Of a DNA stretch of 15,969 nucleotides, positions 1 through 6,984 are shown piece after piece. Positions within the stretch are counted from its first letter, which is position 1; each line of letters opens with the position of its first letter. Under the pieces are notes generated by a model. It was not told where the DNA came from. It saw only the letters and a list, made by a program, of their open reading frames with translations, and did not search any database. Made by a program: the position numbers and the translations under genes. Source of the DNA: an uncultured Lachnospiraceae bacterium (lineage in GTDB: Bacteria; Bacillota_A; Clostridia; Lachnospirales; Lachnospiraceae); assembly GCA_902795835.1 (NCBI GenBank), contig CADBNA010000120.1, positions 1 through 15,969 on the forward strand, in the 5' to 3' direction.

Positions 1-2
1 AT

Positions 3-143
3 GGAAGTTCTTGGCTTCCCGCAGTTCCCGACAGTGAACGGCGGCTCACGGCAAGGAAGCCGGTCATCTGCAAAGACTCTGAAGTGAGAACGCCTTCAGC
101 CGTTTCCGGTGAGAAAGGGAACTCCGGGAAGCTTAGAACTTCC
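3..143 (+). ncRNA. Structured 5' leader element closed by a long inverted repeat
   Basis: Bases 3-29 pair with 117-143. Of 27 positions, 24 are Watson-Crick pairs, one (13/133) is a G-U wobble and two (12/134 and 22/124) are mismatches. Inside this helix, 37-41 (AACGG) can pair with 100-104 (CCGTT), 42-46 (CGGCT) with 58-62 (AGCCG), and 79-84 (CTGAAG) with 94-99 (CTTCAG). The result is a branched fold with two hairpins. No convincing reading frame covers it. A structured RNA leader upstream of an operon fits this architecture, and processive antitermination or riboswitch-like control of polysaccharide operons is known in Firmicutes. I could not match it to a known riboswitch consensus (TPP, SAM, cobalamin, c-di-GMP-I/II and ykkC were considered). 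A small non-autonomous mobile element with terminal inverted repeats is the main alternative. The window edge hides whether the helix extends further. Strand is assumed from the downstream genes. Confidence 0.45.
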
Positions 144-167
144 TGTGCCCGGAGAACCTGAGGGACA

Positions 168-182
168 GACGGCATTGCCGTC
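168..182 (+). promoter_or_regulatory. Small perfect hairpin in the leader upstream of the CapA-like gene
   Basis: GACGGC-ATT-GCCGTC is a perfect 6-bp stem with a 3-nt loop. It lies 42 nt before the ATG at 225. No T-run follows, so it is not an intrinsic terminator. An alternative pairing of 162-166 with 180-184 (GGGAC/GTCCC) would exclude it, so two conformations are possible. A role in RNA-level control is inference. Confidence 0.3.
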
Positions 183-199
183 CCCGCAGGCGTACGTAA

Positions 200-209
200 A
201 GCAATTGCT
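200..209. promoter_or_regulatory. 10-bp palindrome next to the ribosome binding site
   Basis: AGCAATTGCT is a perfect palindrome that ends 2 nt before the AAGGAGG ribosome binding site (212-218) of the gene starting at 225. It could be an operator half-site pair or chance. No promoter hexamers were found around it, which weakens an operator reading. Confidence 0.15.
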
Positions 210-224
210 AAAAGGAGGCCATCC

Positions 225-1373
225 ATGAAAATATTCATAGGCGGCGATTTCGCCCCCACGGAATTTACGGAAAAGGATTTCTGGCTCGGGAATGCCGAAA
301 AGCTCTACACGAAGGAACTGCTTTCCTATCTGCAGGGCTTTGACTTCCGTATCTTTGATTTCGAATGCTGCTTTGACGGCGCCGGCTCACCCATCCGCAA
401 GCACGGCCCCCTGCTGACGGCTCCTGCCGCCTGCATGGCGGGTATCCTGCCCCTGCATCCTTCTCTGATGGTGCTTGCCAACAACCACAGCGCAAACCTG
501 GGCGCGGCCGGTTTGATGCATACCATTGAAACCTTTTCAGAGCAGGGCATTCCATGCGTGGGTGCCGGCATTCCGGAAGAGGCGTCCCGGCCGTATATCC
601 TGGAGAAGGATGGCATACGGGCCGGCATCTATGCCTGCGCGGAGCATGAGTTTACCTATGCCACAGCAGACAGGGCGGGTGTAAATGCCTATGATCCTCT
701 CCGGACCTTCGATGAGATCCGCGAGCTGAAGGCGTCCTGTGACTATGTGATTGTGATCTACCACGGCGGTATCCTGGACTGGCGCTATCCGGCGCCGGAG
801 GAGCAGCGGGCATTGCGGAAGATGGTGGACTGCGGCGCAGACCTGGTTGTCTGCCAGCATACGCATTGCATCGGGTGCCGGGAGATTTATCACGGCAGGA
901 CGATTCTGTACGGCCAGGGAGATTTTCTGTTCGCCAGACCGACGAGAAATGATCTGCGCTTTTCCGGTCTTCTGCTGGAGGCGGAGCTGACAAAAGAGGA
1001 GATCCGGGTGTCTTACCGTGTGAGGGTAAAACCGAAAGACACGATCCGTCTTGCGGATCCGGAAGAGGAACAGCAGATCCTGCAGGCTTTTGAAGAAAGA
1101 AGCAGGGAGCTGGGCGATGAAGGCGCCCTCCGTAAGCGGTTCCAGGAATATGTGGATTTCCGGAGACCGCAGAACATGGATACCATTGCCGGACGCAGCC
1201 TCCTGTACAAGGTTTATAACAAGGCAACCAGACACAGACGGAGGGAGGACTGGTTTTTCCGGGAGTACGGTAAAGACCAGCTGCTGCGGCTGGTGAACTT
1301 TATTGAATGCGAGACGCACAGAGAGACGCTTCTGGCATTTCTGAAACAGTCTGCGGGGGTTGGAGATGATTGA
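225..1373 (+). CDS. CapA-family metallophosphoesterase-like protein
   Basis: The protein has 382 residues and starts at ATG 225 behind a strong AAGGAGG site with 6-nt spacing. It shows the PGA_cap/CapA fold signatures in order: GGDFAPT (6-12), FEC (46-48), ANNHS (85-89), YHGG (179-182), QHTHC (211-215) and GQGDFLF (230-236). The Asp, Asn and His residues in these motifs correspond to the metal-binding set of calcineurin-like phosphoesterases. CapA of Bacillus is a membrane-bound partner in poly-gamma-glutamate synthesis. Here the phosphoesterase motif begins at residue 6, so there is no signal peptide or anchor and a cytosolic protein is likely. About 140 residues follow the last core motif and are charged, without a domain I recognise. 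The 3' end overlaps the next gene by 8 nt, which suggests coupled translation. Its substrate is unknown. Poly-gamma-glutamate synthesis is unlikely because no capB or capC gene is present. Confidence 0.85.
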   Translation: MKIFIGGDFAPTEFTEKDFWLGNAEKLYTKELLSYLQGFDFRIFDFECCFDGAGSPIRKHGPLLTAPAACMAGILPLHPSLMVLANNHSANLGAAGLMHTIETFSEQGIPCVGAGIPEEASRPYILEKDGIRAGIYACAEHEFTYATADRAGVNAYDPLRTFDEIRELKASCDYVIVIYHGGILDWRYPAPEEQRALRKMVDCGADLVVCQHTHCIGCREIYHGRTILYGQGDFLFARPTRNDLRFSGLLLEAELTKEEIRVSYRVRVKPKDTIRLADPEEEQQILQAFEERSRELGDEGALRKRFQEYVDFRRPQNMDTIAGRSLLYKVYNKATRHRRREDWFFREYGKDQLLRLVNFIECETHRETLLAFLKQSAGVGDD

Positions 1374-2586
1374 CAGGGTTGAAAAATCGAGATGTACCGG
1401 CTGCGGCGCCTGCGCGGCGGCATGCCCGAAGGGGGCCATCTCTCTCCGGGAGGATGAGGACGGCTTCCTCTTCCCCGCAATTGACAGCGCGGCATGTGTA
1501 AACTGCAGCCGTTGTGAAAGTGCCTGTCCTGCGCTCCGGAAGCCGGAACGGACAAGGCCCCGTGCCGTGTACGCGGCCGCTGCCTCGAGTGAGCGTGTGC
1601 TCATGAAGTCTGCGTCCGGAGGGGCTTTTACATCTCTGGCAGAGCATTTTCTGGGACAGGGCGGAGTGGTATACGGCTGCGCAATGGTCTTCGGCGGACA
1701 GCCCGGACAGACAGTATCGCTGGAACATATCCGGGTGTCAGACAGAAGAAGCCTGTCTGCTCTGTCGGGATCCAAATATGCGCAGAGCCGGTCGGATACC
1801 GCCTTTACGCAGGTGTGCAGAGATCTCCGGGAAGGACGGAGAGTCCTGTTTTCCGGCACGCCCTGCCAGTGCGCCGGACTGCGTCAATACCTACAGGCTG
1901 AAAAAGTGGAAACAGAATCGCTGTTTACCGCCGATATTCTCTGTCACGGCGTGCCTGCCCAGAAACTGTTCCGCCGGTATCTGGAGTATCTCGGGAAAAA
2001 ATCCGGGGGAACGGTTACAGCTTATCAGTTCAGGGACAAGCGGAGAGGCTTTACGTATTTTCCTCTCTACCGTCTTGAAAAAGCGGGAAAGGAGAGGTGG
2101 ATCCGCCTGGCTACGATGGAAGAGGGATACTGGTATCTGTTTCAGAATTCTCTGGCGAACCGGGAGAGCTGCTACAGCTGCCCCTACGCTTCTGCAGAGC
2201 GCTGCGGCGACGTTACACTTGGCGACTACTGGGGCATTGAGCAGGCCCATCCGGAACTGCTGACAACCGGCGGCGGACCCCTGCGCCGGGAGAAGGGCAT
2301 TTCTCTTCTGCTTGTGAACACCGCACAGGGAGAACAGCTGCTGGAGCGGTGCGGACAGGACCTGCAGCGCTTCCCAAGCACGCTGGATGCAGCCATGGTC
2401 AGGGGAGATGCACTCAGACAGCCGTCTGCCATTCCTCCGGGACGGGAGGAGACTTTGCGGCTTCTGCGGGAAAAGGGATATGCAGGTGCTCTTTCCCAGG
2501 TTAAGAAAATCATGGGGACTGGATATCTGAAGAGCGTTATGAAAGAGAAGGTGAAAACCGTCCTGCAGGAGCGGCGGGGCAGCTGA
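1366..2586 (+). CDS. FrhB-family (coenzyme F420 hydrogenase/dehydrogenase beta subunit-like) iron-sulfur protein
   Basis: The protein has 406 residues. A bacterial-type 2[4Fe-4S] ferredoxin domain is at the N-terminus, with cysteines at 10, 13, 16 and 20 and again at 44, 47, 50 and 54. FrhB-type sequence follows: SGGAF (84-88), SGTPCQ (163-168) and DILCHGVP (190-197), then CYSCPYA and a GDYWG motif near 280. The family binds flavin and iron-sulfur clusters in F420-dependent enzymes. Members in Firmicutes and Bacteroides capsule loci have no proven reaction, and some sit beside polysaccharide pyruvyl transferases. No pyruvyl transferase gene is in this window. ATG 1366 is chosen over the in-frame TTG at 1360 because GGGGG at 1354-1358 gives usable spacing to the ATG. 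It overlaps the CapA-like gene by 8 nt, so the two probably act in one step or one complex (inference). Confidence 0.88.
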   Translation: MIDRVEKSRCTGCGACAAACPKGAISLREDEDGFLFPAIDSAACVNCSRCESACPALRKPERTRPRAVYAAAASSERVLMKSASGGAFTSLAEHFLGQGGVVYGCAMVFGGQPGQTVSLEHIRVSDRRSLSALSGSKYAQSRSDTAFTQVCRDLREGRRVLFSGTPCQCAGLRQYLQAEKVETESLFTADILCHGVPAQKLFRRYLEYLGKKSGGTVTAYQFRDKRRGFTYFPLYRLEKAGKERWIRLATMEEGYWYLFQNSLANRESCYSCPYASAERCGDVTLGDYWGIEQAHPELLTTGGGPLRREKGISLLLVNTAQGEQLLERCGQDLQRFPSTLDAAMVRGDALRQPSAIPPGREETLRLLREKGYAGALSQVKKIMGTGYLKSVMKEKVKTVLQERRGS

Positions 2587-2590
2587 CTAC

Positions 2591-2620
2591 TTGCAGGTAT
2601 TACGGCAGATATGTTAAAAT
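2591..2620 (+). promoter_or_regulatory. Candidate extended -10 promoter upstream of rfbA
   Basis: A -35-like TTGCAG (2591-2596) is followed after 18 nt by TAAAAT (2615-2620), which is preceded by TG at 2612-2613. This makes an extended -10 (TGtTAAAAT). Transcription would start near 2627, about 40 nt before the rfbA ATG. It lies in one of the two largest gaps after the leader, and it is noticeably more AT-rich than its surroundings. It would allow rfbA and the transferase genes to be expressed apart from the CapA/FrhB pair. Confidence 0.45.
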
Positions 2621-2667
2621 GCTGTAAACCTATCGTTTCAGAATAAATGACTGAGAGGACATGGAAT

Positions 2668-3570
2668 ATGAAGGGAATTATTCTGGCCGGTGGATCCGGC
2701 ACCAGGCTGTATCCGCTGACCAAGGTTACATCTAAACAGTTGCTGCCGGTTTATGATAAGCCGATGATTTATTATCCGCTGTCTGTGCTGATGAATGCCG
2801 GAATCCGGGATATTCTGATCATTTCCACACCGGCGGACACGCCCCGTTTTGAGGAACTTCTGGGGGACGGACACCCGTTCGGAATTCACCTGCAGTACCG
2901 GGTGCAGCCTTCTCCGGACGGACTGGCCCAGGCATTTATCATCGGAGAAGAGTTTATCGGTGATGACACTGTGGCCATGGTTCTCGGGGACAATATTTTT
3001 GCGGGCCACGGACTGAAAAAAAGACTTCGGGCAGCAGTTGAAAATGCCGAGAATGACCGCGGCGCCACCGTTTTCGGATACTATGTGGATGATCCCGAGA
3101 GATTCGGCATAGTCGAATTTGACGAAAGCGGCAGGGCTGTTTCCATCGAAGAGAAGCCGGAACATCCGAAAAGCAATTACTGTGTGACGGGACTGTATTT
3201 TTACGATAACCGTGTCGTAGAATATGCGAGGAATCTGAAACCCTCTGCGCGCGGGGAGCTGGAGATCACGGACCTGAACAGGATCTACCTTGAAAATGGT
3301 GAATTGAATGTGGAACTTCTGGGACAGGGCTTTACCTGGCTTGACACCGGAACGCACGAAAGCCTGGCGGATGCCACGAACTTCGTAAAGACTCTTGAAC
3401 AGCATCAGCACAGGAAAATTGCCTGTCTGGAGGAGATCGCATTCCTGAACGGCTGGATCGGCCGTGAAGACCTGATGGAAGAGTATGAGCAGCTTAAGAA
3501 GAACCAGTACGGACAGTATCTGCTGGATGTGCTGAACGGAAAGTACGTAGATATTCTGAACAACCGGTAA
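2668..3570 (+). CDS. rfbA: Glucose-1-phosphate thymidylyltransferase (RmlA/RfbA)
   Basis: The enzyme joins dTTP and glucose-1-phosphate to give dTDP-glucose, the first step of dTDP-L-rhamnose and related dTDP-deoxysugar synthesis in the cytosol. The 300-residue length fits the family (about 290). The nucleotide-binding signature [13 protein letters not shown] is at 6-18, [11 protein letters not shown] at 22-32, GDN at 108-110 and EEKP with the sugar-phosphate lysine at 161-164. The start is set at ATG 2668 because the family begins MKGIILAGG and an AGAGGA site sits 8 nt upstream. An in-frame ATG at 2647 would add seven unusual residues. rmlB, rmlC and rmlD are not in this window, so they must lie elsewhere. 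An extended -10 promoter candidate is just upstream. Confidence 0.97.
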   Translation: MKGIILAGGSGTRLYPLTKVTSKQLLPVYDKPMIYYPLSVLMNAGIRDILIISTPADTPRFEELLGDGHPFGIHLQYRVQPSPDGLAQAFIIGEEFIGDDTVAMVLGDNIFAGHGLKKRLRAAVENAENDRGATVFGYYVDDPERFGIVEFDESGRAVSIEEKPEHPKSNYCVTGLYFYDNRVVEYARNLKPSARGELEITDLNRIYLENGELNVELLGQGFTWLDTGTHESLADATNFVKTLEQHQHRKIACLEEIAFLNGWIGREDLMEEYEQLKKNQYGQYLLDVLNGKYVDILNNR

Positions 3571-3585
3571 CTTGAGAGGATCAGG

Positions 3586-5010
3586 ATGCGGACACAGAAG
3601 CAATGGATAAAACATCTGGACTTTACGGTCCTCGATATGGCAGTCACGGCCCTGGCTTTTCTGTGCGCCTGTGCACTGCGTCCGGGCGCGGTTTCCGTGC
3701 TGCTGCGTGAGGCTGTCTACCGCAATACGCTCGTCGGCCTTGTGGCTGCAGCCGGTGTCATCGGGCTTCTGTTCCAGGTGCACAGGAATATCCTCAGACG
3801 CTCCGCCTGGAAGGAATGTACGGAAACGCTCAAATTTGTATTGCTTCTGGCAGTTATCATTTCTTTCTGGAATTATATCAGCAAGGTCAGCAATGAGCTG
3901 TCCCGTTTTGTCTTCGGCGTATGGATTCTGCTGGATTTCGGCATGCTTTTTGCTGCCCGCTGCCTGTATAAGACATTGCTTAACAGACGGATCAGGGCCG
4001 GAAACCGGCTGCCCAGACTGGTCCTGATTGCCGATGGCAGGGATGCGGACAGACAGCTGGCCGTTTACCGCACAAAAGGGGAGAAACAGTTCCGGATAGC
4101 CGCACTGGCTGTCTTTTCCGGTGCGGAAAACGCCGCGGAAGCAGGAACCGTTATGGCGCAGGAGGGTATTCCTGTTCTTCCCGGGAAAGAGGCTCTGTAC
4201 GATTTTATGCAGACGGAAGTGGTGGATGAAGTGCTGATCGCAGATTCCGCCCTCCTGAGAGACGACGAACTGCTGCAGAGTCTGATGAGCGCTGGGATGA
4301 CAATATACATCAGCCTGGATGAGATCGGCGAGGTCCTTCCCAACAAGCACATGGACAGGATCGCGGACCAGATTGTCCTGGCGTCGACAGTCCAGCCGTT
4401 TTCTCCCGAGCAGATGATTCTGAAGCGCCTGGCAGACATACTGATTGCCCTGGTGGGACTTGCCGTAACGGGCGTTGTTTTTGTGATCTTTGCGCCGATT
4501 ATCGTGATACAGTCTCCCGGCCCTGTCTTTTTCTCGCAGATTCGCGTGGGCATGAACGGCAGGCGGTTCCGGATGTATAAGTTCCGCTCCATGTACCCGG
4601 ATGCCGAGGCCAGAAAAGCAGAACTGATGGAACAGAACAGGATGAAGGGAGGTATGTTCAAGATAGACAACGATCCGCGTGTAATACCGATCGGACGTTT
4701 CATGAGGAAGTATTCGCTTGATGAACTGCCGCAGTTTTATAATGTACTCCGCGGAGAGATGAGTGCCGTAGGCACCAGACCTCCCACGGTAGACGAATGG
4801 GAGCAGTACAGTCTGGAACACCGGGCCCGCCTGTCCATGAAGCCGGGTGTTACGGGGCTCTGGCAGGTAAGCGGCCGCAGCGATATCGTAGATTTTGACG
4901 AAGTGGTTTCTCTGGATATGAAATATATCCGTGAATGGAATATCCGTAAAGACCTCAAGATCATTCTTCAGACGATCCGGGTTGTCTTTACCGGAAGCGG
5001 GGCATACTGA
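3586..5010 (+). CDS. Polyprenyl glycosylphosphotransferase (initiating sugar transferase, WbaP/CpsE type)
   Basis: The enzyme transfers a hexose-1-phosphate from a nucleotide sugar to undecaprenyl phosphate at the inner face of the membrane, which starts each polysaccharide repeat. The 474 residues carry four N-terminal membrane segments (about 13-30, 44-64, 81-97 and 107-125). A soluble CoA-binding-like domain follows (about 143-250), then the membrane helix at 283-308 ending in SPGPVFF, and the catalytic bacterial sugar transferase domain. That domain shows YKFRSM (331-336), SLDELPQF with the catalytic Asp-Glu (377-384), GTRPP (396-400) and KPGVTGLWQVSGRS (419-432). The order is complete and no key residue is missing. 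It begins 15 nt after rfbA with AGAGGA at 3575-3580. The sugar (glucose, galactose or another) cannot be read from sequence alone. Confidence 0.94.
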   Translation: MRTQKQWIKHLDFTVLDMAVTALAFLCACALRPGAVSVLLREAVYRNTLVGLVAAAGVIGLLFQVHRNILRRSAWKECTETLKFVLLLAVIISFWNYISKVSNELSRFVFGVWILLDFGMLFAARCLYKTLLNRRIRAGNRLPRLVLIADGRDADRQLAVYRTKGEKQFRIAALAVFSGAENAAEAGTVMAQEGIPVLPGKEALYDFMQTEVVDEVLIADSALLRDDELLQSLMSAGMTIYISLDEIGEVLPNKHMDRIADQIVLASTVQPFSPEQMILKRLADILIALVGLAVTGVVFVIFAPIIVIQSPGPVFFSQIRVGMNGRRFRMYKFRSMYPDAEARKAELMEQNRMKGGMFKIDNDPRVIPIGRFMRKYSLDELPQFYNVLRGEMSAVGTRPPTVDEWEQYSLEHRARLSMKPGVTGLWQVSGRSDIVDFDEVVSLDMKYIREWNIRKDLKIILQTIRVVFTGSGAY

Positions 5011-6123
5011 GTGATCAAAGCTTTCATGTTTTTCATCCTGTGCCTGGTGTTCCCCTGGATCATCGGCACACTTATTCTGCCGGACAGAGAGCAGGCTTTC
5101 TGTACGGCAGCATATCGGATCATCGGGGGCAATACCGGCATGTGGGCTGTATTCCAGCTGCTGGCAGTGCCTGCGGTTCTGCTGCAGGTTCCCTTTCACA
5201 CACTGGTCAGGCTCTGGACGGGGGCGCTGCTTCTCCTTCTGGGGCTGTTTGCCATTTTTTGCAGGAATCCGGCTTTTCGCAGAAAAGCTTTTTTCATGAG
5301 ACGGACAGCGGCAGAAGACGCTGCTGAAAAAGAACCGCTGCCGGCCGGAAACCGTGTGACCCTGTGCCTGCTTATTCTGGCGTCACTCATTCTGATTGGC
5401 GGCCAGTGCCGGAGGTACCTGTTCGAAGAGCATATTGATGATGATGACTCGAGGTTTATTGCCAGTGCCGTTTCGGCATATCAGCACGATACGATGCTTT
5501 TGGAAAACCCCGCTACAGGGGAGGTAAAGCCGAGGCCGGAAGGGGAACTCGTCAAAGACGCCGCCTCTCCCTGGCCGATGTATCTGGCTGCACTTTCCGC
5601 ACTGGCGAATGTACACCCGGCGATTACGGCCCATACGGTGCTGCCGGCGTATCTTCTTCTTTTGCGCTATCTGGTGATCTGGTGTGTGGGAAGCGCGCTT
5701 TTTGCGGAAGGGAAAAGCCGGAAGGCACAGCCCCCTTCCTCTGAAAAGCAGGCGTGGTTCCTTCTTTTCTCCGCAGCCGCCCTGCAGTTTTTCGGCGGGT
5801 CGGTCCATACCGCGGGCGCTTTTGCCCTGACCAGGATCTGGCAGGGAAAAGCCGTGCTGGCGGCGGTGATGATACCGTGGATCCTGCTGCTGACCTATGG
5901 CAGCGAGTGGACGGGAGAGGCTCTTTCCGCGAAAGCGCTTATTGCCGCTTCGGCTGCCGCCTGCCTGCTTTCCGGCATGGGAATCCTGATGGCAGGCGCT
6001 CTGACCGGAAGTTATGCCCTGTGGAAGGCCCTGACTGAACGGAGGCTTTCCTCTGCAGCCCCGCCGCTGCTCTGTGCTCTGCCCTGTCTGGCCTATGGTC
6101 TGGTGTATATGATTCTTCGGTAG
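5011..6123 (+). CDS. DUF6077-type polytopic membrane protein, likely N-terminal half of a GT-C glycosyltransferase
   Basis: The protein has 370 residues and starts at GTG 5011, directly after the stop of the sugar transferase. About nine hydrophobic segments are visible, for example 3-23, 40-60, 68-86, 117-133, 205-231, 280-296, 308-336 and 352-369. Between segments four and five is a polar loop with HIDDDD (141-146) followed by RFIA. An acidic cluster in the first large outer loop is the usual catalytic feature of GT-C glycosyltransferases that use polyprenyl-phosphate sugars. RIWQGKAV (275-282) resembles the conserved core I associate with DUF6077. The protein ends in a membrane segment without the soluble C-terminal domain common in GT-C enzymes. 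The next gene supplies four more membrane segments and such a domain. The GT-C role is inference; a transport or scaffold role is possible. Confidence 0.72.
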   Translation: MIKAFMFFILCLVFPWIIGTLILPDREQAFCTAAYRIIGGNTGMWAVFQLLAVPAVLLQVPFHTLVRLWTGALLLLLGLFAIFCRNPAFRRKAFFMRRTAAEDAAEKEPLPAGNRVTLCLLILASLILIGGQCRRYLFEEHIDDDDSRFIASAVSAYQHDTMLLENPATGEVKPRPEGELVKDAASPWPMYLAALSALANVHPAITAHTVLPAYLLLLRYLVIWCVGSALFAEGKSRKAQPPSSEKQAWFLLFSAAALQFFGGSVHTAGAFALTRIWQGKAVLAAVMIPWILLLTYGSEWTGEALSAKALIAASAAACLLSGMGILMAGALTGSYALWKALTERRLSSAAPPLLCALPCLAYGLVYMILR

Positions 6124-6127
6124 GAGG
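6122..6127 (+). promoter_or_regulatory. Strong ribosome binding site for the 6134 gene
   Basis: AGGAGG overlaps the TAG stop of the upstream membrane gene and sits 6 nt before ATG 6134. It shows that the downstream reading frame is a genuine separate gene and not the debris of a frameshift. Confidence 0.8.
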
Positions 6128-6133
6128 CACGCG

Positions 6134-6907
6134 ATGCTAAGAGAAGCCTGCGCGGAGCTGTATCTCGCATTCCGGCAGAGTGCCGGAGGAAATTATTACT
6201 GGATCCTGTATGCGGTCTCATTGCTGTATCTTTTCTGTTTTGAGCCGGAAAAGCGGAAAACGTTTGTCTATCCCTCCATATTTGCCGTTGTGCTGCTTTT
6301 CAATCCCGTTGTTTTCGGACTGATCTGGATGCGGATATCATATTCTCACTGGAGGCTTTTCTGGATGATTCCGGTAACCGGGACGATCTGCACGGCCGGC
6401 GTCAGCCTGGTCTGCAGGATGTCCTCAGAGATCCGCAGAATAGCGGCAGGTGCAGCGGTCATCCTGCTTCTTGCAGCGGCCGGCAGGAACGTTTATCAGA
6501 CGGATTACTGCCGCTTTGAAAAGGCGCACAATCTGTTCAGACTGCCGGAAGAGGCTGTGGCGGCTGCGAGCATCCTGCTGGAGCAGGAAGAACAGCCCCG
6601 TGCCGTTGTTACCAGCGGACTGTTCTGCTATCTCCGTCAGTACAGCGCAGACATACAGATGCTCTACGGACGGGATACGCAGGGGTATATCCACAGGATT
6701 GAAGATGAGAGTATGGCAGTTTACCGGATGCTGGATGAGGAGCACCCGGACTTTGGCCGCATCGGGGATGAGATGATGCGCCTGGATTACAGCTATCTGG
6801 TGCTCTGGGACGGGGGAAAGTACGACACAGAGAAGATGAATGCAGACGGCTTTGAGAAACTTGGAGAGACGGGGATTTATACAATCTGGCGTCTGGCCCG
6901 GAACTGA
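6134..6907 (+). CDS. Membrane protein with soluble C-terminal domain, likely partner of the upstream DUF6077 protein
   Basis: The protein has 257 residues. Four hydrophobic segments (about 22-36, 43-66, 73-95 and 102-118) are followed by a hydrophilic domain (120-257). That domain has aromatic-rich patches such as YSYLVLWDGG (219-228) and ends in GIYTIWRL. This layout of terminal membrane helices followed by an outer soluble domain is like the C-terminal part of GT-C enzymes. It starts 10 nt after the upstream gene with a strong AGGAGG site, in a different frame, so translation is probably coupled. I know no established function for it. Working as the second subunit or half of one membrane glycosyltransferase is inference from the layout and the adjacency. 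Confidence 0.7.
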   Translation: MLREACAELYLAFRQSAGGNYYWILYAVSLLYLFCFEPEKRKTFVYPSIFAVVLLFNPVVFGLIWMRISYSHWRLFWMIPVTGTICTAGVSLVCRMSSEIRRIAAGAAVILLLAAAGRNVYQTDYCRFEKAHNLFRLPEEAVAAASILLEQEEQPRAVVTSGLFCYLRQYSADIQMLYGRDTQGYIHRIEDESMAVYRMLDEEHPDFGRIGDEMMRLDYSYLVLWDGGKYDTEKMNADGFEKLGETGIYTIWRLARN

Positions 6908-6935
6908 ACGGCGCGGGAGAAACTGCCCCGGTTCA
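6905..6935 (+). promoter_or_regulatory. Intergenic hairpin between the 6134 gene and the DUF616 glycosyltransferase
   Basis: TGAAC (6905-6909) pairs with GTTCA (6931-6935), and CGGG (6914-6917) pairs with CCCG (6927-6930). This gives a 9-bp stem with a 4-nt bulge. There is no T-run, so it is not an intrinsic terminator. It lies directly before the in-frame ATG at 6940 and would hinder initiation there, which favours the GTG at 6985. Confidence 0.35.
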
Positions 6936-6984
6936 GAATATGATTTCCGGACAGACGGAACCGGATACAATTCGGGAGAAAAAA

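Noticed and set aside
1..87. A 28-codon open frame starting at the first base
   Set aside because: It lies inside the long inverted repeat, has no visible ribosome binding site and an unremarkable sequence.
95..135. Group II intron domain V-like stretch (AGCCG...GAGAAAG)
   Set aside because: The required complementary 3' strand of domain V is absent and no intron reverse transcriptase is nearby.
3..161. Open reading through the leader as the tail of an upstream gene
   Set aside because: The translated residues look random, and the DNA is explained better by the paired RNA structure, although a gene tail cannot be fully excluded at the window edge.
537..1859. A 440-codon minus-strand open frame opposite the CapA-like and FrhB-like genes
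   Set aside because: It is a shadow of the coding strand; its low-complexity, Arg/Pro/Ser-rich sequence matches no family and no ribosome binding site supports it.
2638..5199. A very long open frame (853 codons) on the minus strand opposite rfbA and the initiating transferase
   Set aside because: It lies fully antisense to two strongly recognised genes, has no recognisable domain and is explained by codon bias on the coding strand leaving few antisense stops.
6100..6140. A frameshift splitting one DUF6077 gene
   Set aside because: The second frame has its own well-spaced AGGAGG site and a plausible N-terminus, so two genuine genes are more likely; an older fission or fusion remains possible.
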